A stretch of 64,000 bases of DNA from JAZKBN01 sp040388605 (GCA_040388605.1 JAZKBN010000044.1:1-64000), one strand, 5' to 3'. Counted from the stretch's first letter, positions 36,111 to 48,500 are shown. Made by a program: numbers and translations. The notes: generated by a model from the sequence alone, not told the origin.

Positions 36111-39100
36111 TTACTTACTGATTACGAACGGCTTAACCGCTCTTGCATTTCCACTTATTACTGTTATATGATACATGCCGTTTGATAAGTCGGCAAGGTT
36201 CACATCAAAGTTACCTGTAAGGGTAGTGCTGAATTTTCTCAGCTGGCGTCCTAACTGGTCACTGACAACTATTTCTTTAACACCATTCAGGTAAGCAGGC
36301 AGGCTTAAAGCCAGCTTGCCGGCATTCGGGTTAGGGAACAGGCCAATTTCAGCGCTGATGTTACGCGGACGAATGCGAACCGGAGGACAAACTACATTTG
36401 CTGAAGCTTCGCTGCTGCAAGGTGCCGCAACACTTTGAGTACGCAGGCAATAGCAGGTATCAGGATTGTTCGAATTAAAGAAGTAAGTCGGAACAAGCGT
36501 TGATGCCACTAAAACAGTATCGAAAGTTCCGGGAATAAATGAAGGAACAATTTGATACCAGTTATATATGAGAGAATCGGTGCTGTTGCTGTGACCGGTC
36601 ATGAAAGCATCGTTTGACCAGTATTCAACATCCGGACGGGGTGGCCTTTTGGTGAAGAAGTAAGTTTCTTCCATCATACGTGAACAGCCTGAAGCTACAT
36701 TAGTACCACGAATTGTTACCTGCTTGGTCCTGTCTATTGTAACCGGAATAAGCAAAGTATCATCCGGTGCAGGAACTCCCGGTGCTGCATAAGAACCTGT
36801 TACAACACCGTTCTCAAGAATTTCATAGGTTACACCGGGTTGGGTGCTTCCGAAACGAATCCAGCTTTGGTTTTCGTCTGTTTCACAGAAATTAGTAGGT
36901 CCCGTAGTTACATCAACACCTGCTGCATGACTGAGCGAAACTGAAGGCGTTAATATAGTATGGTTAGCAAAGAAGAACTCGTCAAGCTCACCTGTCCAGA
37001 ATTGGTTGGTTGCAGCCGGGTGATCTGTCCAGCCGCCGCCAGCTGTACCGTTGCCAATTATCCAGTATGCGTTTGCACGACCTTCAGGTCCGTTAACAGA
37101 TGCAGCGTTCATATCTATCAGGTAGCCGTCCACATACATTGTAATAGGGTATGAACCACCCAATGAATCAACGGTAACCAGCACAGAGTGCCACAAGCCA
37201 TCATTGTAAGAGAGGGCAGAGTTCACCATTTTATAACCTTGGTCATAGATACCAAAGTGAATTTTTCCTGTGGGGCCCAAATAGCATATACGGTCATAGC
37301 CTCCGCCGCCGCCTGTCGGTGAGCCCATACATGTCCATAAAATACCACCGGGGGCAGTAGTACGGAAATTTATGCCTATGCTGAAACGCATAGGATTGTT
37401 ATACGAATTTGTAGTTTGTATATAGTTATCTATACCGTTAAATGAATATGCATGCCTATCGTGACCACCGGCATCGGTTGTATCACGAAGTCCGGGAATG
37501 CCGCCGAAGGCACCTTGTGCAAGGCCGGGGTTAGCCGGAACTTTACCTGCTTTATCAGCAAGGCTTCCGTCCATATCATACCACAGGGTCAGCTTGTCGA
37601 TATTATAGCGACCGATTCCCTGAACAGGATTTGCGTTTCTTGCAATTACACGAATAGTATCAGACACGCAGCCTGCATCGGTAAACGTTGCCACCCACAG
37701 GGTTTCAGCCTGGCCCGGCGCAGAAATTAAAGTTTGCACCGAAGCGCTGTTTGCACCTGCAATCAGGGCAAGATTCAGCTTGTCGGCACCTCTCCACCAA
37801 CGGTAATGTCCTTCAGAGCCGCCGATTGCCGTTACAGAGCCGGGGCCGGGAGTACAGTTCACCGAATCAACAACAGTTGGTCTTGGCGAAGCCGGTGTAA
37901 CAGTAACATGATAGGTAACGCCTAAAGTAACTCCGCAGTCACCATCATTAGAGATAACAACTTTGAGATCAGTATCCGCAGAAAGCAAATTTGACCAAAC
38001 TTCTATACTCTCAGGAATTCCGTTTACGTGAACAAGCGGGCTGGCAGGAGTTCCGGTAGATGCATGAATCAATTGATAATCAAAATTACTTGCAGGCTGG
38101 AAAATGGTTAATTTCACTTTTCCGGCGGTGCCGCAAACCTGAGAAGGGTTAAGCTGCAATGCATCGTTATTGTACAGCAATGCAACTTCTGTAGTTGTAA
38201 GCTGGCGGTTATAAATTACAATATCATCCAGAGTGCCTGTAAATGACGTTGCCGCACCTGCCTGCCATGCATTACTCAATTGGTAACCCGCAAGGTGGAA
38301 ATAACCATTCCTTGCTTCAGGCTGCCAATATGGGAATGTTGCTTCCTGGCGTCCGTCAACATAGATGAAGATACCCCTGGTGCCTATTGTAGCAGTTACC
38401 ATGTGCCATTCACCATCGTTAATACGAGAAGTTGAAGTAACACCTTTAATACCGCCGTTCCATACTCCGAAACGCACAACACCTGTTGCTGTCATCCAAA
38501 GGTGACGGTCGTTGCCACCGGCATCTAACCCGTTCTGACCACCTGAGAATGAAATAAGGGCAGCAGGAACAGCAGATGTTGTTTTAACCCAAACGTTATA
38601 TGAGAACGTATCGGGGCGGGTAACTAATGAAGATGTATTCAGGAATTCACCGTTAGTAAGCGAGGTAGTATTGGCTGCGTTAAAAGTTAATGCGCTGCTT
38701 GGCACACCTTTGTGGTTGTCAGCATATACCGGTGTAGTGGTGGTGCTGCCCCAAACTGCATGGTTACCGGTACCGCTTTCATCAAGTGTATTGCTATTGA
38801 ATTTGTAAAGCGCCATCAGGCCGTTAGTCGGGAAGAATTCTGTAACACCGGGATCGGAAGGTATAATTTTACCTTTTACCATAACTGCCAACCTTGGGCT
38901 TTCGCATCCCTGGTCGTTAACTACCGATATCCAGTATTTCACAGTTTGGCCAATAAGAACATTACCTGTTACAAAATCAGCAGCGCTAACCGGAACCAAT
39001 GATGTTTCAGAATCGTAGAAGCGATAGTGACCGGCAGTTCCGCCCGCAGGACGAACTGCATAACCACCGCCACCGCAAATACCCTGATCAGCATCAGCAA

Positions 39101-41633
39101 TTGTCGGCGAAGCAGGTACTGAACCTGTGTTGAAAACTATATCGTTGCCAATAAAGAAGTTACAAGCGGAAACAGGGTCGAAGGAAGCCACGCGGAATAC
39201 ATTGTTACCAACAGCTAAAGGAAAATTGCTGAAGTACATTGAATCACCGGCGGTTACCGTATTTATAGGAGTAAGCGTATTTCCGTTAACCGCATAGAAA
39301 ATGTACTGGTAACGGGTATCATAAGAAAGCAAAGCAACATGTGCAGTTGCACCTGATACACCGCACTGGCTACGCTGATTGGTGCTTATAACACCCTGGT
39401 GAGCCAACTGGCCCATTTCTGCAGCAGTCAGGTCGCGGCTATACAGGCGGAAATCACTTTCGAAGCCGGTGAAATAAGGGTCTGTTCCTGCAGGTACACC
39501 TGCAATGCTTTCAATACGAGCTTTACCGAAAGTCCAGTTACCTGCAACAGCAGGGAAAGTGTTTGCAGAAGCATCTGTTGCACTCAGGTTACCGTCAACG
39601 TACAGGTTAAGGCCTGCTGCTGCATTTAAAGTTACCTGGATGTTGTGCCATTTGCCATCGTTAACAATTTCGCCCGAGCTTACCAGCTTCCATGCGCCGG
39701 CACTGTATGCGGCAGTTACCACACGGCCTGCGTTATTCAGGAAAGTATGAATTCCGCGGGTAGCATCAGCGTTTTCAAAAGCTACAATTTCGCCGCCTTC
39801 AGCATCGGTACTGCGTACCCAAATGCTGTAAGCAAAAGGAGCCACTAAAGTAGTTTGCGTTGTAAGTGAAATGTAATCGCTTGTTCCGTTGAAAGAAGCG
39901 GCCGTACCGGCAAGATTGCTGCGGTTAAAGCCAAGGTGCGATGTGGTTACATCGTTAATACCTGTAACAGGTACAGTACCCGTGGTTTCAGTTAAAGGAT
40001 AAGTGAAAGGTATTTTGAGCGCAAGACCGGTATTAATAACCGGGTCAAGGTAAACTACGGGTGAGTTTTTAGCAGTTACAGTATCGAATGTAGTGGTACT
40101 CACGCATCCGGCAGTATTAACCTGCTGAACACCGTAAACAGTGCTTGTATTAGAACTTAAAACAGCGGTAGTATAAGTTGCATTGGTATCAAGTATTGTA
40201 CCCGGATCAGATGCCAGGAACCAGCGATACTTTGCACCCGTTTCACCTGCTGCAGTTAAAGTGGCGGCGCTTTCTCCGCAAATGGTTGTGCTCCTTGAAA
40301 CAGGGGCCGCAGGACTTGCACCACCAGGAATCCTGATAACAACTGAATTAAGCTGGAAACAGGCTTTGTGCGGAGAGCTTACCCTCACACGGAAAGAACG
40401 GGTTGCATTAACATCGTCAGAGGAAAGTATGATGCGTCCGCCATCACCGATTACTTCATTACCTGAGCTTGTGTTACCAGGGTAATTCAGCATTTGGTAA
40501 ATAGTACCCGGCTCAGTGTTCCACACGTAAACCTGGGCAGGGCCGGGGTTATCGCAGCGGTTAGGGGTAATAACGTCAACAAAGGGGTCGTTATTCGTAG
40601 TATAAAGCTCAGAAATTTCAGAAGCGGTAAGGGCGCGCTGATAAATTTTAACGTCGTCCATATTGCCTTCAAAGCCAACGCCGCCTGTTCCTCCGAAACC
40701 GGCCCAACCGGTGCCGTTACCAATTCTCCAATAACCGGGATGCGCTTCACCCGCAGTATTTGTATTTGAACCGGCAAGCACATTATCAACGTAAAACTTC
40801 ATACCATCGGCACCCATTGTAGCTACTACAAAGTGCCAGGCGTTGTCGTTATAAGGTACACCTGCAGCACTGCGAAGTGTCAGGTTAAAGTTATTGTACA
40901 CACCGAAAGTAAGGCGTCCGGCCGCATCAATAAGAATATGACGGTCATGGTTACCTTCGGCACCGGTTTGACCGGCAGCCCAGCCAATCAGTTTTGAACC
41001 GCCTGCAGTAGTTGAGCCGGTTTTGAACCAAAGCGCCAGGCTAAATACGTTAGGCGTTGTATATTGTGTGGTAGTTGTTACCAACGAAGTGGTGCCGTTA
41101 AAAGCAGCAGCGCCATTAGGCCTGCCGAAACGGTCGTCAGAAAAAGTAATATCTGTGGGCACACCGTTATTAGGCGGCGTGGTTGCGCTTACATCATTGG
41201 TATTACCAACAAAATTAAACCATGTAAACGGGCCATGAAGGGCAGACGTGCTGAAAGTTTGTAAAGGCCTTGGCGTCAGATCTATCCAGGCATTAACAGG
41301 AACGCGGGCGCTAACTTCAGTACCAGAGGCAATTGCAACATAGTAAATTGCATTGGCTGATATAAAAGGTGTAATATACTCGCCAGCCCAGGCACCGTTA
41401 ATTAACCCGGCATCATTGTCGGAAGTGTACCAACGGTAATTACCGTCAGATGCGCCAAAAGCAGTAAGTGTTACCGGACCGGTACCACAATGGCTGCCGT
41501 CTCGTACTGTTGGAGGATCAACGGCGAGCGCCGTAAATACCGTGGCCAGCCAAAGGAAAAGAAAAAGGGTTAATCCTCTTCCTGCTGTAATTCGGGGAAA
41601 GAACATGGAGGTATAAGGTAAAGGGTTAATCAT
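36111..41633 (-). CDS. LamG-repeat cell-surface protein with T9SS signal
   Basis: An 1840-residue secreted protein, probably a surface adhesin or glycan-binding protein. Its leader has an extended N-terminal region and a hydrophobic core (about residues 20-38). Four LamG-like jelly rolls (starting near 155, 575, 975 and 1400) share a Phe-x-x-x-x-Trp-(Phe/Val) strand, Asp-Arg-His mid-motifs, Trp-His-x-Val and Phe-Tyr/Ile-Tyr-Val-Asp strands. Ig/PKD-like linkers with Tyr-Arg-Trp-(Trp/Phe) and Cys pairs separate them. The C-terminal 75 residues are a type A sorting domain (Leu-Phe-Pro-Asn-Pro-Asn-Ala-Gly). The start is ATG 41633, with ATG 41606 possible. It lies between the giant adhesin and the GH16 gene. 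Confidence 0.87.
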   Translation of the reverse strand: MINPLPYTSMFFPRITAGRGLTLFLFLWLATVFTALAVDPPTVRDGSHCGTGPVTLTAFGASDGNYRWYTSDNDAGLINGAWAGEYITPFISANAIYYVAIASGTEVSARVPVNAWIDLTPRPLQTFSTSALHGPFTWFNFVGNTNDVSATTPPNNGVPTDITFSDDRFGRPNGAAAFNGTTSLVTTTTQYTTPNVFSLALWFKTGSTTAGGSKLIGWAAGQTGAEGNHDRHILIDAAGRLTFGVYNNFNLTLRSAAGVPYNDNAWHFVVATMGADGMKFYVDNVLAGSNTNTAGEAHPGYWRIGNGTGWAGFGGTGGVGFEGNMDDVKIYQRALTASEISELYTTNNDPFVDVITPNRCDNPGPAQVYVWNTEPGTIYQMLNYPGNTSSGNEVIGDGGRIILSSDDVNATRSFRVRVSSPHKACFQLNSVVIRIPGGASPAAPVSRSTTICGESAATLTAAGETGAKYRWFLASDPGTILDTNATYTTAVLSSNTSTVYGVQQVNTAGCVSTTTFDTVTAKNSPVVYLDPVINTGLALKIPFTYPLTETTGTVPVTGINDVTTSHLGFNRSNLAGTAASFNGTSDYISLTTQTTLVAPFAYSIWVRSTDAEGGEIVAFENADATRGIHTFLNNAGRVVTAAYSAGAWKLVSSGEIVNDGKWHNIQVTLNAAAGLNLYVDGNLSATDASANTFPAVAGNWTFGKARIESIAGVPAGTDPYFTGFESDFRLYSRDLTAAEMGQLAHQGVISTNQRSQCGVSGATAHVALLSYDTRYQYIFYAVNGNTLTPINTVTAGDSMYFSNFPLAVGNNVFRVASFDPVSACNFFIGNDIVFNTGSVPASPTIADADQGICGGGGYAVRPAGGTAGHYRFYDSETSLVPVSAADFVTGNVLIGQTVKYWISVVNDQGCESPRLAVMVKGKIIPSDPGVTEFFPTNGLMALYKFNSNTLDESGTGNHAVWGSTTTTPVYADNHKGVPSSALTFNAANTTSLTNGEFLNTSSLVTRPDTFSYNVWVKTTSAVPAALISFSGGQNGLDAGGNDRHLWMTATGVVRFGVWNGGIKGVTSTSRINDGEWHMVTATIGTRGIFIYVDGRQEATFPYWQPEARNGYFHLAGYQLSNAWQAGAATSFTGTLDDIVIYNRQLTTTEVALLYNNDALQLNPSQVCGTAGKVKLTIFQPASNFDYQLIHASTGTPASPLVHVNGIPESIEVWSNLLSADTDLKVVISNDGDCGVTLGVTYHVTVTPASPRPTVVDSVNCTPGPGSVTAIGGSEGHYRWWRGADKLNLALIAGANSASVQTLISAPGQAETLWVATFTDAGCVSDTIRVIARNANPVQGIGRYNIDKLTLWYDMDGSLADKAGKVPANPGLAQGAFGGIPGLRDTTDAGGHDRHAYSFNGIDNYIQTTNSYNNPMRFSIGINFRTTAPGGILWTCMGSPTGGGGGYDRICYLGPTGKIHFGIYDQGYKMVNSALSYNDGLWHSVLVTVDSLGGSYPITMYVDGYLIDMNAASVNGPEGRANAYWIIGNGTAGGGWTDHPAATNQFWTGELDEFFFANHTILTPSVSLSHAAGVDVTTGPTNFCETDENQSWIRFGSTQPGVTYEILENGVVTGSYAAPGVPAPDDTLLIPVTIDRTKQVTIRGTNVASGCSRMMEETYFFTKRPPRPDVEYWSNDAFMTGHSNSTDSLIYNWYQIVPSFIPGTFDTVLVASTLVPTYFFNSNNPDTCYCLRTQSVAAPCSSEASANVVCPPVRIRPRNISAEIGLFPNPNAGKLALSLPAYLNGVKEIVVSDQLGRQLRKFSTTLTGNFDVNLADLSNGMYHITVISGNARAVKPFVISK

Positions 41634-41658
41634 GGGTTTTTAAATAATATATAACGCC

Positions 41659-41685
41659 CCGGTATTGCGAAAACCGCAATGCCGG
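41659..41685 (-). terminator. Hairpin in the leader of the 1840-residue LamG gene
   Basis: CCGGTATTGCG at 41659-41669 pairs with CGCAATGCCGG at 41675-41685 (one G-U pair, 5-nt loop). On the minus strand it is followed by AT-rich sequence, then the ATG at 41633. It could be a terminator of upstream transcription or a leader element. Confidence 0.55.
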
Positions 41686-41774
41686 CAGAGTGTAATTTGG
41701 TGACCTGTGGTCGTAATAGTGAATCCGTTTACAAGTTAGGGAGAAACCCCGAAGATTCTGTAAAAAACTGCAAG

Positions 41775-41797
41775 GCCGGCCCATAATTTGGGTCGGC
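41775..41797 (-). terminator. Second hairpin between the giant adhesin and LamG genes
   Basis: GCCGGCCCA at 41775-41783 pairs with TGGGTCGGC at 41789-41797 (one G-U pair, 5-nt loop). It has no T-run, so it is a weak terminator on its own. Confidence 0.4.
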
Positions 41798-41817
41798 GCG
41801 GCAGTAAATGTACCGTT

Positions 41818-41847
41818 CGTAGCCCGGCGCCTAAGCACCGGGCTGCG
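41818..41847 (-). terminator. Hairpin after the giant adhesin stop codon
   Basis: CGTAGCCCGG at 41818-41827 pairs with CCGGGCTGCG at 41838-41847 (one G-U pair). It lies 14 nt after the TAA stop at 41861 on the minus strand. A terminator role is inferred from position; the U-tract is poor. Confidence 0.5.
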
Positions 41848-41860
41848 AACAGCTGAATAA

Positions 41861-44800
41861 TTATTGTTCTAAAACAAGCTTCTTAACCGTTACTCCGCCG
41901 GATGTGTAAACATGAACTGTGTACACACCTGCAGGTAAGGCTCCGGTATTAATGGTGGCGCGGGTTCCGGTGATTTCTTCCTGCAGCGCAAGTTGACCAA
42001 GGCTGTTATAAAGACTCACTTTCTTCATCTCGGTACCGCTTGAAGTAAGGTTGAACTGACCATGAGCAGGAACCGGATACAAAGCTACATTTTTGGATAC
42101 CGATTTGTCAACTCCAGTAACTGATTTTGTTTTGAACAGTACCGTGAAGTGCCTGATTTGGCCTAATGTCATGAACCATGCAATTTCAGTTTCAGCATTG
42201 AGCGGGCGGGTTATGTTCAAAGCATTATCGCGGATGAACAAATCATAACGCTCTGCAAGGTCACCGAATTCAGTTGCGCGCAGCTTCACGTTGCCGGAAC
42301 CTGAATGACGCATTCCAATTGTAACACTGTCCGCATAGCCAATATTCAGGCTGCTGATAGCTTGCGGAACAACTGCTGCTTCACTGTAAATGTTAATGGA
42401 TGAGCTGAACATTTTTGGCGCATCGTATTTAACATCGTATTCATGAGCAGCATCGGCACGGTCAACAATTGCGGTTTCATCGGTATTACCGCTTTCGTCG
42501 CTGAATTCAAAACGAAGCGTGCTTGAATTGGCTGCGCTGCGTAAGGATGAAGGGTTACCCGTGGTTTTTACATTTTCTGTAGCAGTCAAAGAAGGTGATG
42601 CACCGTTGGCCAGAACCATAAATCCTTGTCCGCTTGCCAATACGGCACTGCCGCCGTTTACACCAACGCCGCTTACATAGGAACTGTAGCTTTGGTTTTT
42701 GTTGCTGTAAATATAAAGCGCGGGAGCAACGTTGCTGAGTGTCCAGCCTGCAGTATCCCAGTTAACCGGGCTTGGGTATGGGTTGGCTACGAAATTCCAG
42801 CCGTTTGTGGCTGTGTTTCCGGCACATGTACCTGTCGCGCAGTAAGAAACCGGCAGGTTAACATTACCTGTAGAGGGGTTGCCCTTGTATGCCACAGTTC
42901 CGCCAAGGAGGAAGAAGTTTGATTTTGCAAACCAAACCCTTGCACCCGTACCGGGATTAGCGGCCTGAGTAGGAGAAGTTGGCTTAGTCCAGCCGGAATA
43001 TGAAGCCGGGCCGTTATCAGAAGGATCAAATAGGTTTACACTGCTTCCGGTATTGGTGCTTTGGTCATAAGTGCCTGCTGCAAAAGGGTTACCAATTGCC
43101 CAATCACCAATTTTCCATCCCTGTACAGGAGCGCCGGAGAACATGTAAGCTCCATAAGCATTAGGACGAATATTAGATGGGTCAACCCAACGTTGCGCTG
43201 TAAAGTTAGCCGCATTGCTGAAAGAGGCAGTACCGCTTACTTTGGCTAACCTGGCCGTTCCCGAAGCATTACTTAACAGGGTAAGCTTATTGTTGTTCAG
43301 GTTGAAATTACCTGCCTGAACATTCAATACCTCGGCTACTGAGGTCGGGGAAGTAAGTGTTACGCCTGCAGCGTTAGCAACCGTGAGCCTGCGAACCTTA
43401 TCAGGCAAACCATTACCTGTTTGTTGTGCGGCAGTTCCGTTGAAAACGTAATCAGCGGCATTGCTGAAACTGCGTGTTGTGGTTTGCACAGCACCGGTGT
43501 TTCCCGTCAGGGCAAGACCTTGAGTATTTTCAGTCTTCAGTTCAGATCCGGCTCCCAGGATGAAACTTCCCACCCCGCTTACTACACCCTTTACCAAAAA
43601 GTTGCCGGTTGACAAGGTGGATCCTGCTGAAACTTGAAGAGTACCTGAAATACTAAGGTCGCCCGTCAGGGTTGCTTTTGCAGAACCGCTCACAGTAACA
43701 TTACGGAATGCACCCGTAACGGTTCTATCACTGTTTACTGCAAGGTCCTGCAGATTGTCTAAATCAATGAATATTGCCGGAGATGCTGTACCGTTAGCAC
43801 ATGTACCGGTTGGCAATACGCTTAACATACCTGAAGTGGCATTATTTGCAAAATTCAGGCTGATGCTGTTTGTTCCGTTACCGGTGATGGTAGTATTGGT
43901 ACCGGTGTAAGTCCAGGTATAACCGGAAGTGTTAGGTACAACGGCTATGCTATAGTTTGAAGACTGGTTACGAGTACCTGCAACCGGTCCGGTGATTGCA
44001 CCGGCAGTGCCCGCGTATGTGCCTTTAACTAATGTAACAGGGTCTGAAATAGTATAGCATCCATTATTGAAATATCCACGTACGGTGTAAGTACCCGCAT
44101 TCCAGGTTGTAAGTGTATTACTGTTTGCCAGTGTATTCCATACATAGTAATCAGCGTTTCCGGTTGCTGTTAAGGTAGCTGAAGCATTACACAAGGTAGT
44201 TGCTGATGCTGCAATAACCGGCTTGGCAGGTAAAGGCGTAGTAGTTACTACATAAGGCGCAGAAGTCAGTTGGCAACCGGTGGTGCTTGTTACTACGAAA
44301 GAATAAGTACCTGCTGTTGTTACATTAATATTACGCTCAGTTGAACCCGTGTTCCAAAGAACAGTAGATAACGATGCAGCTCCCCCGGTATACAATCTTA
44401 CAGTATTTCCTTCACATACAGGATTTGTACCGGAAGATAAAACTACTGTAGGTGTAGTAATTGCGGGACCTACTGTTATTGTTTGCGATGCTGTATTAGT
44501 ACAACCTGAACCAGGAGAAGCAGCAACAACTGTATAAGTTTGCGTGCTTGCATTAGCAGCCACAACTGAAACACCTGTTGTTGAGCTTAAGCCGGTTGAA
44601 GGCGACCAGGTATATGTCCATTTGTTGAAATCCTGAACTTTTGATTGTGACCAAAGGCTGCCGGTTAAGGTTGAGGCATCGCCATGATTGCCACGCGAGG
44701 TAGCATCTGTTACTACAGTTCCGGAGTTGTTATCCATTTTGTAATAAGCAAGCAGGCCGGGTGTATTGGCAAACACACTTTGATGCAGATAAGATTGGAT

Positions 44801-45582
44801 TTGAGATTGTGTACGAGCCACATTCCAAATTTTCACCTCATCCATAGCACCATTGAACGATGCATCGCCTGCAAATACCGACTGGCCTAAACCATTATTA
44901 GTAGTTGCTCCCAGTAATGAAGGCATTGCAGTGCTGGCCACAGAATAGGCCAGTTCACCATTAACATAGAACTTCAGCGTAGTACCATCAAGCGTTACAG
45001 CAAGGTGATACCAGGTATTCAGCGGAACTGTATTTCCGGCGCCAAGACCACTTACCTGCGGTGTAGCCGGCATAATGTAGTTACCCATTGAGTAAGTTTC
45101 AAGGGCCATGCGCTGAGTACCGTTATTGTTAAGCTCTATTTCGAACTTGTTAAAAGCGTTCGAACCTAAATCAAATGCCCTTGTCCAGGTAGCATTCGTG
45201 GTATTTTTTATCCATGCTTCATAAGTGAAGCCGGTTACCATTGTGCTGTTTAGGTTGTCAGGTAATTTTACAGCATGGCCTGTTGCGGCTGAGTTAAAGT
45301 TCAGCTGATTTCCGGCACCGGAGTCGGTTTGAGCTACAGATAAAGTCATTGTGCTGCCGGCGCAACCGGTAAAGCTTGTGCCGCCGCCGTCGATCCTTTT
45401 AATAGTAGGGGTGGCTGGACCTGCACTGATACTTGCAACTGTAAATGAAGGAGATGTAACCGACGATGCACAGGTATTGCTGCTTGTCATTACAACGGTA
45501 ATAACATCGCCGCCGCTTAAATTATTTACACTCAGATTTGCAGAGTTAGTACCGGTATTAACCCCATTACGCTTCCATTGAT
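41861..45582 (-). CDS. C-terminal part of the giant LamG/Ig-like T9SS adhesin
   Basis: This segment stays open upstream of its first ATG (45490) to the 42-nt insert at 45583-45633, so it is the tail of the giant gene and not a separate gene. It begins inside a Gly-Gly-Ser-Ser-Pro-Val-Tyr-Gln-Trp Ig-like unit. It then has one LamG domain (Phe-Thr-Tyr-Glu-Ala-Trp-Ile-Lys strand near 45.2 kb) and a Thr-Tyr-Thr-Trp-Ser-Pro-Ser-Thr-Gly-Leu SprB/PKD-like unit. Further Ig-like domains and a large beta-rich region follow. It ends in a type A sorting domain with Leu-Tyr-Pro-Val-Pro-Ala-His-Gly instead of the usual Pro-Asn-Pro. The frame is the same as that of the middle part. Confidence 0.85.
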
Positions 45583-48500
45583 ATACCGGCGATCAGCGTG
45601 ATGCCGAGCAGGCCGCCGATCGCGATACCGGCGAAGAGCCGCCGTTAACAGCATTCGCAGTAAGTGTTGCGGCTATACCTGAACAGAACGCAGTGCTTCC
45701 TGTGCTTGAGGTAATTGAAACTGAAGGCTCAGGAGCGGCAGCGTGAACTGTAATCGTGTTAGACGCCACTGTTGCAGGTGAAGCACAGCTTAATGAAGAT
45801 GTCATTACAACCGATACCACAGCATTAGGCTGCAATGAGGATGATGAGAATGTTGAACCGGAAGAACCGTTTGCAACACCGTTCACTCTCCATTGGTAAG
45901 CAGGTGTTCCACCGCCGTACATTGAATTAGCGGTAAATGTTACTGCGAAACCGGGGCAAACTGTTGCCTGGTCAGACGAAATTGAAACTGTTGGTGTAAG
46001 GCCACCTGCGCCGGCAACGGTTATAGTTTGAGATGCAGTAGCTGTAGGCGCCGAAGCACATGGTGCATTACCCGTCATTGTAACACCCACAACGTCTCCG
46101 TTAACTAAGGTGGCGTTGCTGTAGGTTGCAGAGTTGCTGCCCACAGGTGCATTATTAAGTGTCCAGGCATATACCGGTGCAGAACCTCCTACAACAGGGT
46201 GAGCTGTAAATACAACTGCATTTCCGGTACAAATTGCAAAGCCCTGGTTTGAAGTTATGCTTACTTCCGGGGTAGGGCTTGCATCCACAGTTAAGATGGC
46301 AGCATTGCCTGTTGCTGCAGGCGCGCATCCTGCTGCAACAGGGCGATATTGGTAAGCATTGAATGAGGTTGCAGCATTCAATACATTCAGGGTTGCAGTG
46401 GTTGCTCCGGAATATACCCCGGCTGCATTTGAAACTGCAGACCAGGTAGATCCGTTATCGGTACTTAACTGCCACGAATATGCCGTTGCATCAGTTGCTG
46501 TTACACTGAAGGTTGCAGTGCTGCCCGGGCATACAGTGAAATCAGATGCCTGTACTGAAATAGCAGGCAAGGTTTTAACATTCACATCCCTTGACGCGGT
46601 TACAGCACAGCCGTTTGCATTTGTAACAGTAAGCGTGTAAGTAGTATTAATGGTTGGAGCTGCAGTTACCGATGCCGTATTGGTACGATTCAAAGCATAA
46701 GCCGGAGACCATGAATAAGTGTAAGCATTGAAATTGGTAAGGCCTGAAGATACCCAAGGGTTTGCCCTGAACTTAACCAAGGTGCCTGTATTATTGTGAC
46801 CTGAAGCATCGGTAAGAGTTGTACCTGATGTCTGGTTCATTTTATAGTAAGCCAACAGTGCAGGGTCATTTTCGGCAGCATTTATATGCATCGAAGCCTG
46901 AATTTGAGCTAAGGTACGTGCACTGTTCCAAAGCCTGATTTCATCGAAACGACCTTTGAAGGCAGCAGCATTATCACCGGCAATTGTACGACCGATTACG
47001 AAGAAGTTTTTAGAACCTAAATTCGGTGGCAGGTTGGTACAGCTCTTGGTTTGAACAAGGGTACCATTAATGTACAGCTTCATTTGGCTTCCGCTCATTG
47101 TGAATGCCAGGTGGTTCCAAACACCTAAAGTAAGTGCAGTAGTAGCATCTGCTGCAATATTGCCGTCGAAATTACCTTGGGTGCGCAGTTGGTTTGAACC
47201 ACCGTTAAAGCCAAGGTCGAATGTGTTACCTGCAGTAGGTGTGCTTCCTATAGAGAATATCCTGTTATAATTCAGGGTTCCGGCATCAGGCTTAACCCAA
47301 GCTTCGAATGTAAAGCCCGAAGTAAAGGCCTGGCTAAGCGCAGTGGGCAGCAAAATGTAGTTAGAGTCAACAGTAGAGCTGGCCATTTCAACAGTGTTTC
47401 CGGCGCCGCTGTCGAGGCCAAGCACTGACAGGTTAACACCAACTCCCGGGCATATTAAGGCAGTGGCCGGGGAAATTGAGGGCGTTGCAGGCGAACCGTT
47501 TATTACAGAAGCAGATGCATTAAAGTCAGGAGAAGTTACTGAAGGTGCACAAGCATTTGACGAGAACATTATAACACTGAATATATCGCCGGAAGACAGG
47601 CTCGTTGTAGTGTAAGATGCAGTATTGTCGCCTACGGTAGTACCGTTCTTCTTCCAAAGATATGCAGGCGCAGATCCCCCGTTAACCGGGTTGGCAGTAA
47701 AGGTATTCGGACCGGCGCAGAAAGAGGAGCCGTTGGCTGATGTAATTGTAACTGAAGGCGTTGCTGCTGCCGGTGAAACAGTAAGGCTGTTTGAAGTGGC
47801 AGGTGAAGGCGAGGCACAGGTGAACTGAGATACCATATCTGCAGTAACTACCTGGCCGGCAGTAAGTGTAAACGTTGAATAGGTAAGACCGGTAGCAACC
47901 GGGGTTCCGTTTACTTTCCAGGTTACTGTAGGGCTGTCGCCGCCATTTACAGGCGTTGCAGTAAACGTGGTACCTGTTGCCGGACAAACATTTTCAGAAT
48001 TTGCCGCAATACTAACCGATGCTGTTATTGAACCGGTTACAACATTCATTGTAATCGTATTTGAAGTTGCAGTAGGAACGGTTGCACAGGTAGAGGAACT
48101 GGTCATTACAACAGTTATCTGGTCGTTATCAGCCAAAGATGACGTTGTGTATGTTGAGCCGCTTGCTACATTGTTACCGTTCTTTTTCCACTGGTAAGCA
48201 GGGGCATCGCCGCCTAAAGTATTGGTTGCACTGAAAACAACCTGCGCCCCGGGGCATATTGAGGTGCCTAAATTACTGCTTGCTGTTACAGTAGGCGCAG
48301 CATTCCCGGTTACAGTTAATGCAACGCCGGTGCTGGTAGCTGCAGGTGAGCAACCGGATGCAACAACCCTGTAAAGCAGGCCGTTCAATGACAGCGTGGC
48401 ATTTGTTATTGTTAAAGTTGTAGTGGTTGTACCGCTGTAAGGTGCAGAATTGGTCAAAGCTGTCCATGAACTGCCGTTGTTACCGCTGAACTGCCACTGG

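Noticed and set aside
45490..45633. Frameshift as the cause of the split in the giant gene
   Set aside because: Both sides are in the same reading frame; the break is due to an in-frame 42-nt insert with a stop codon.
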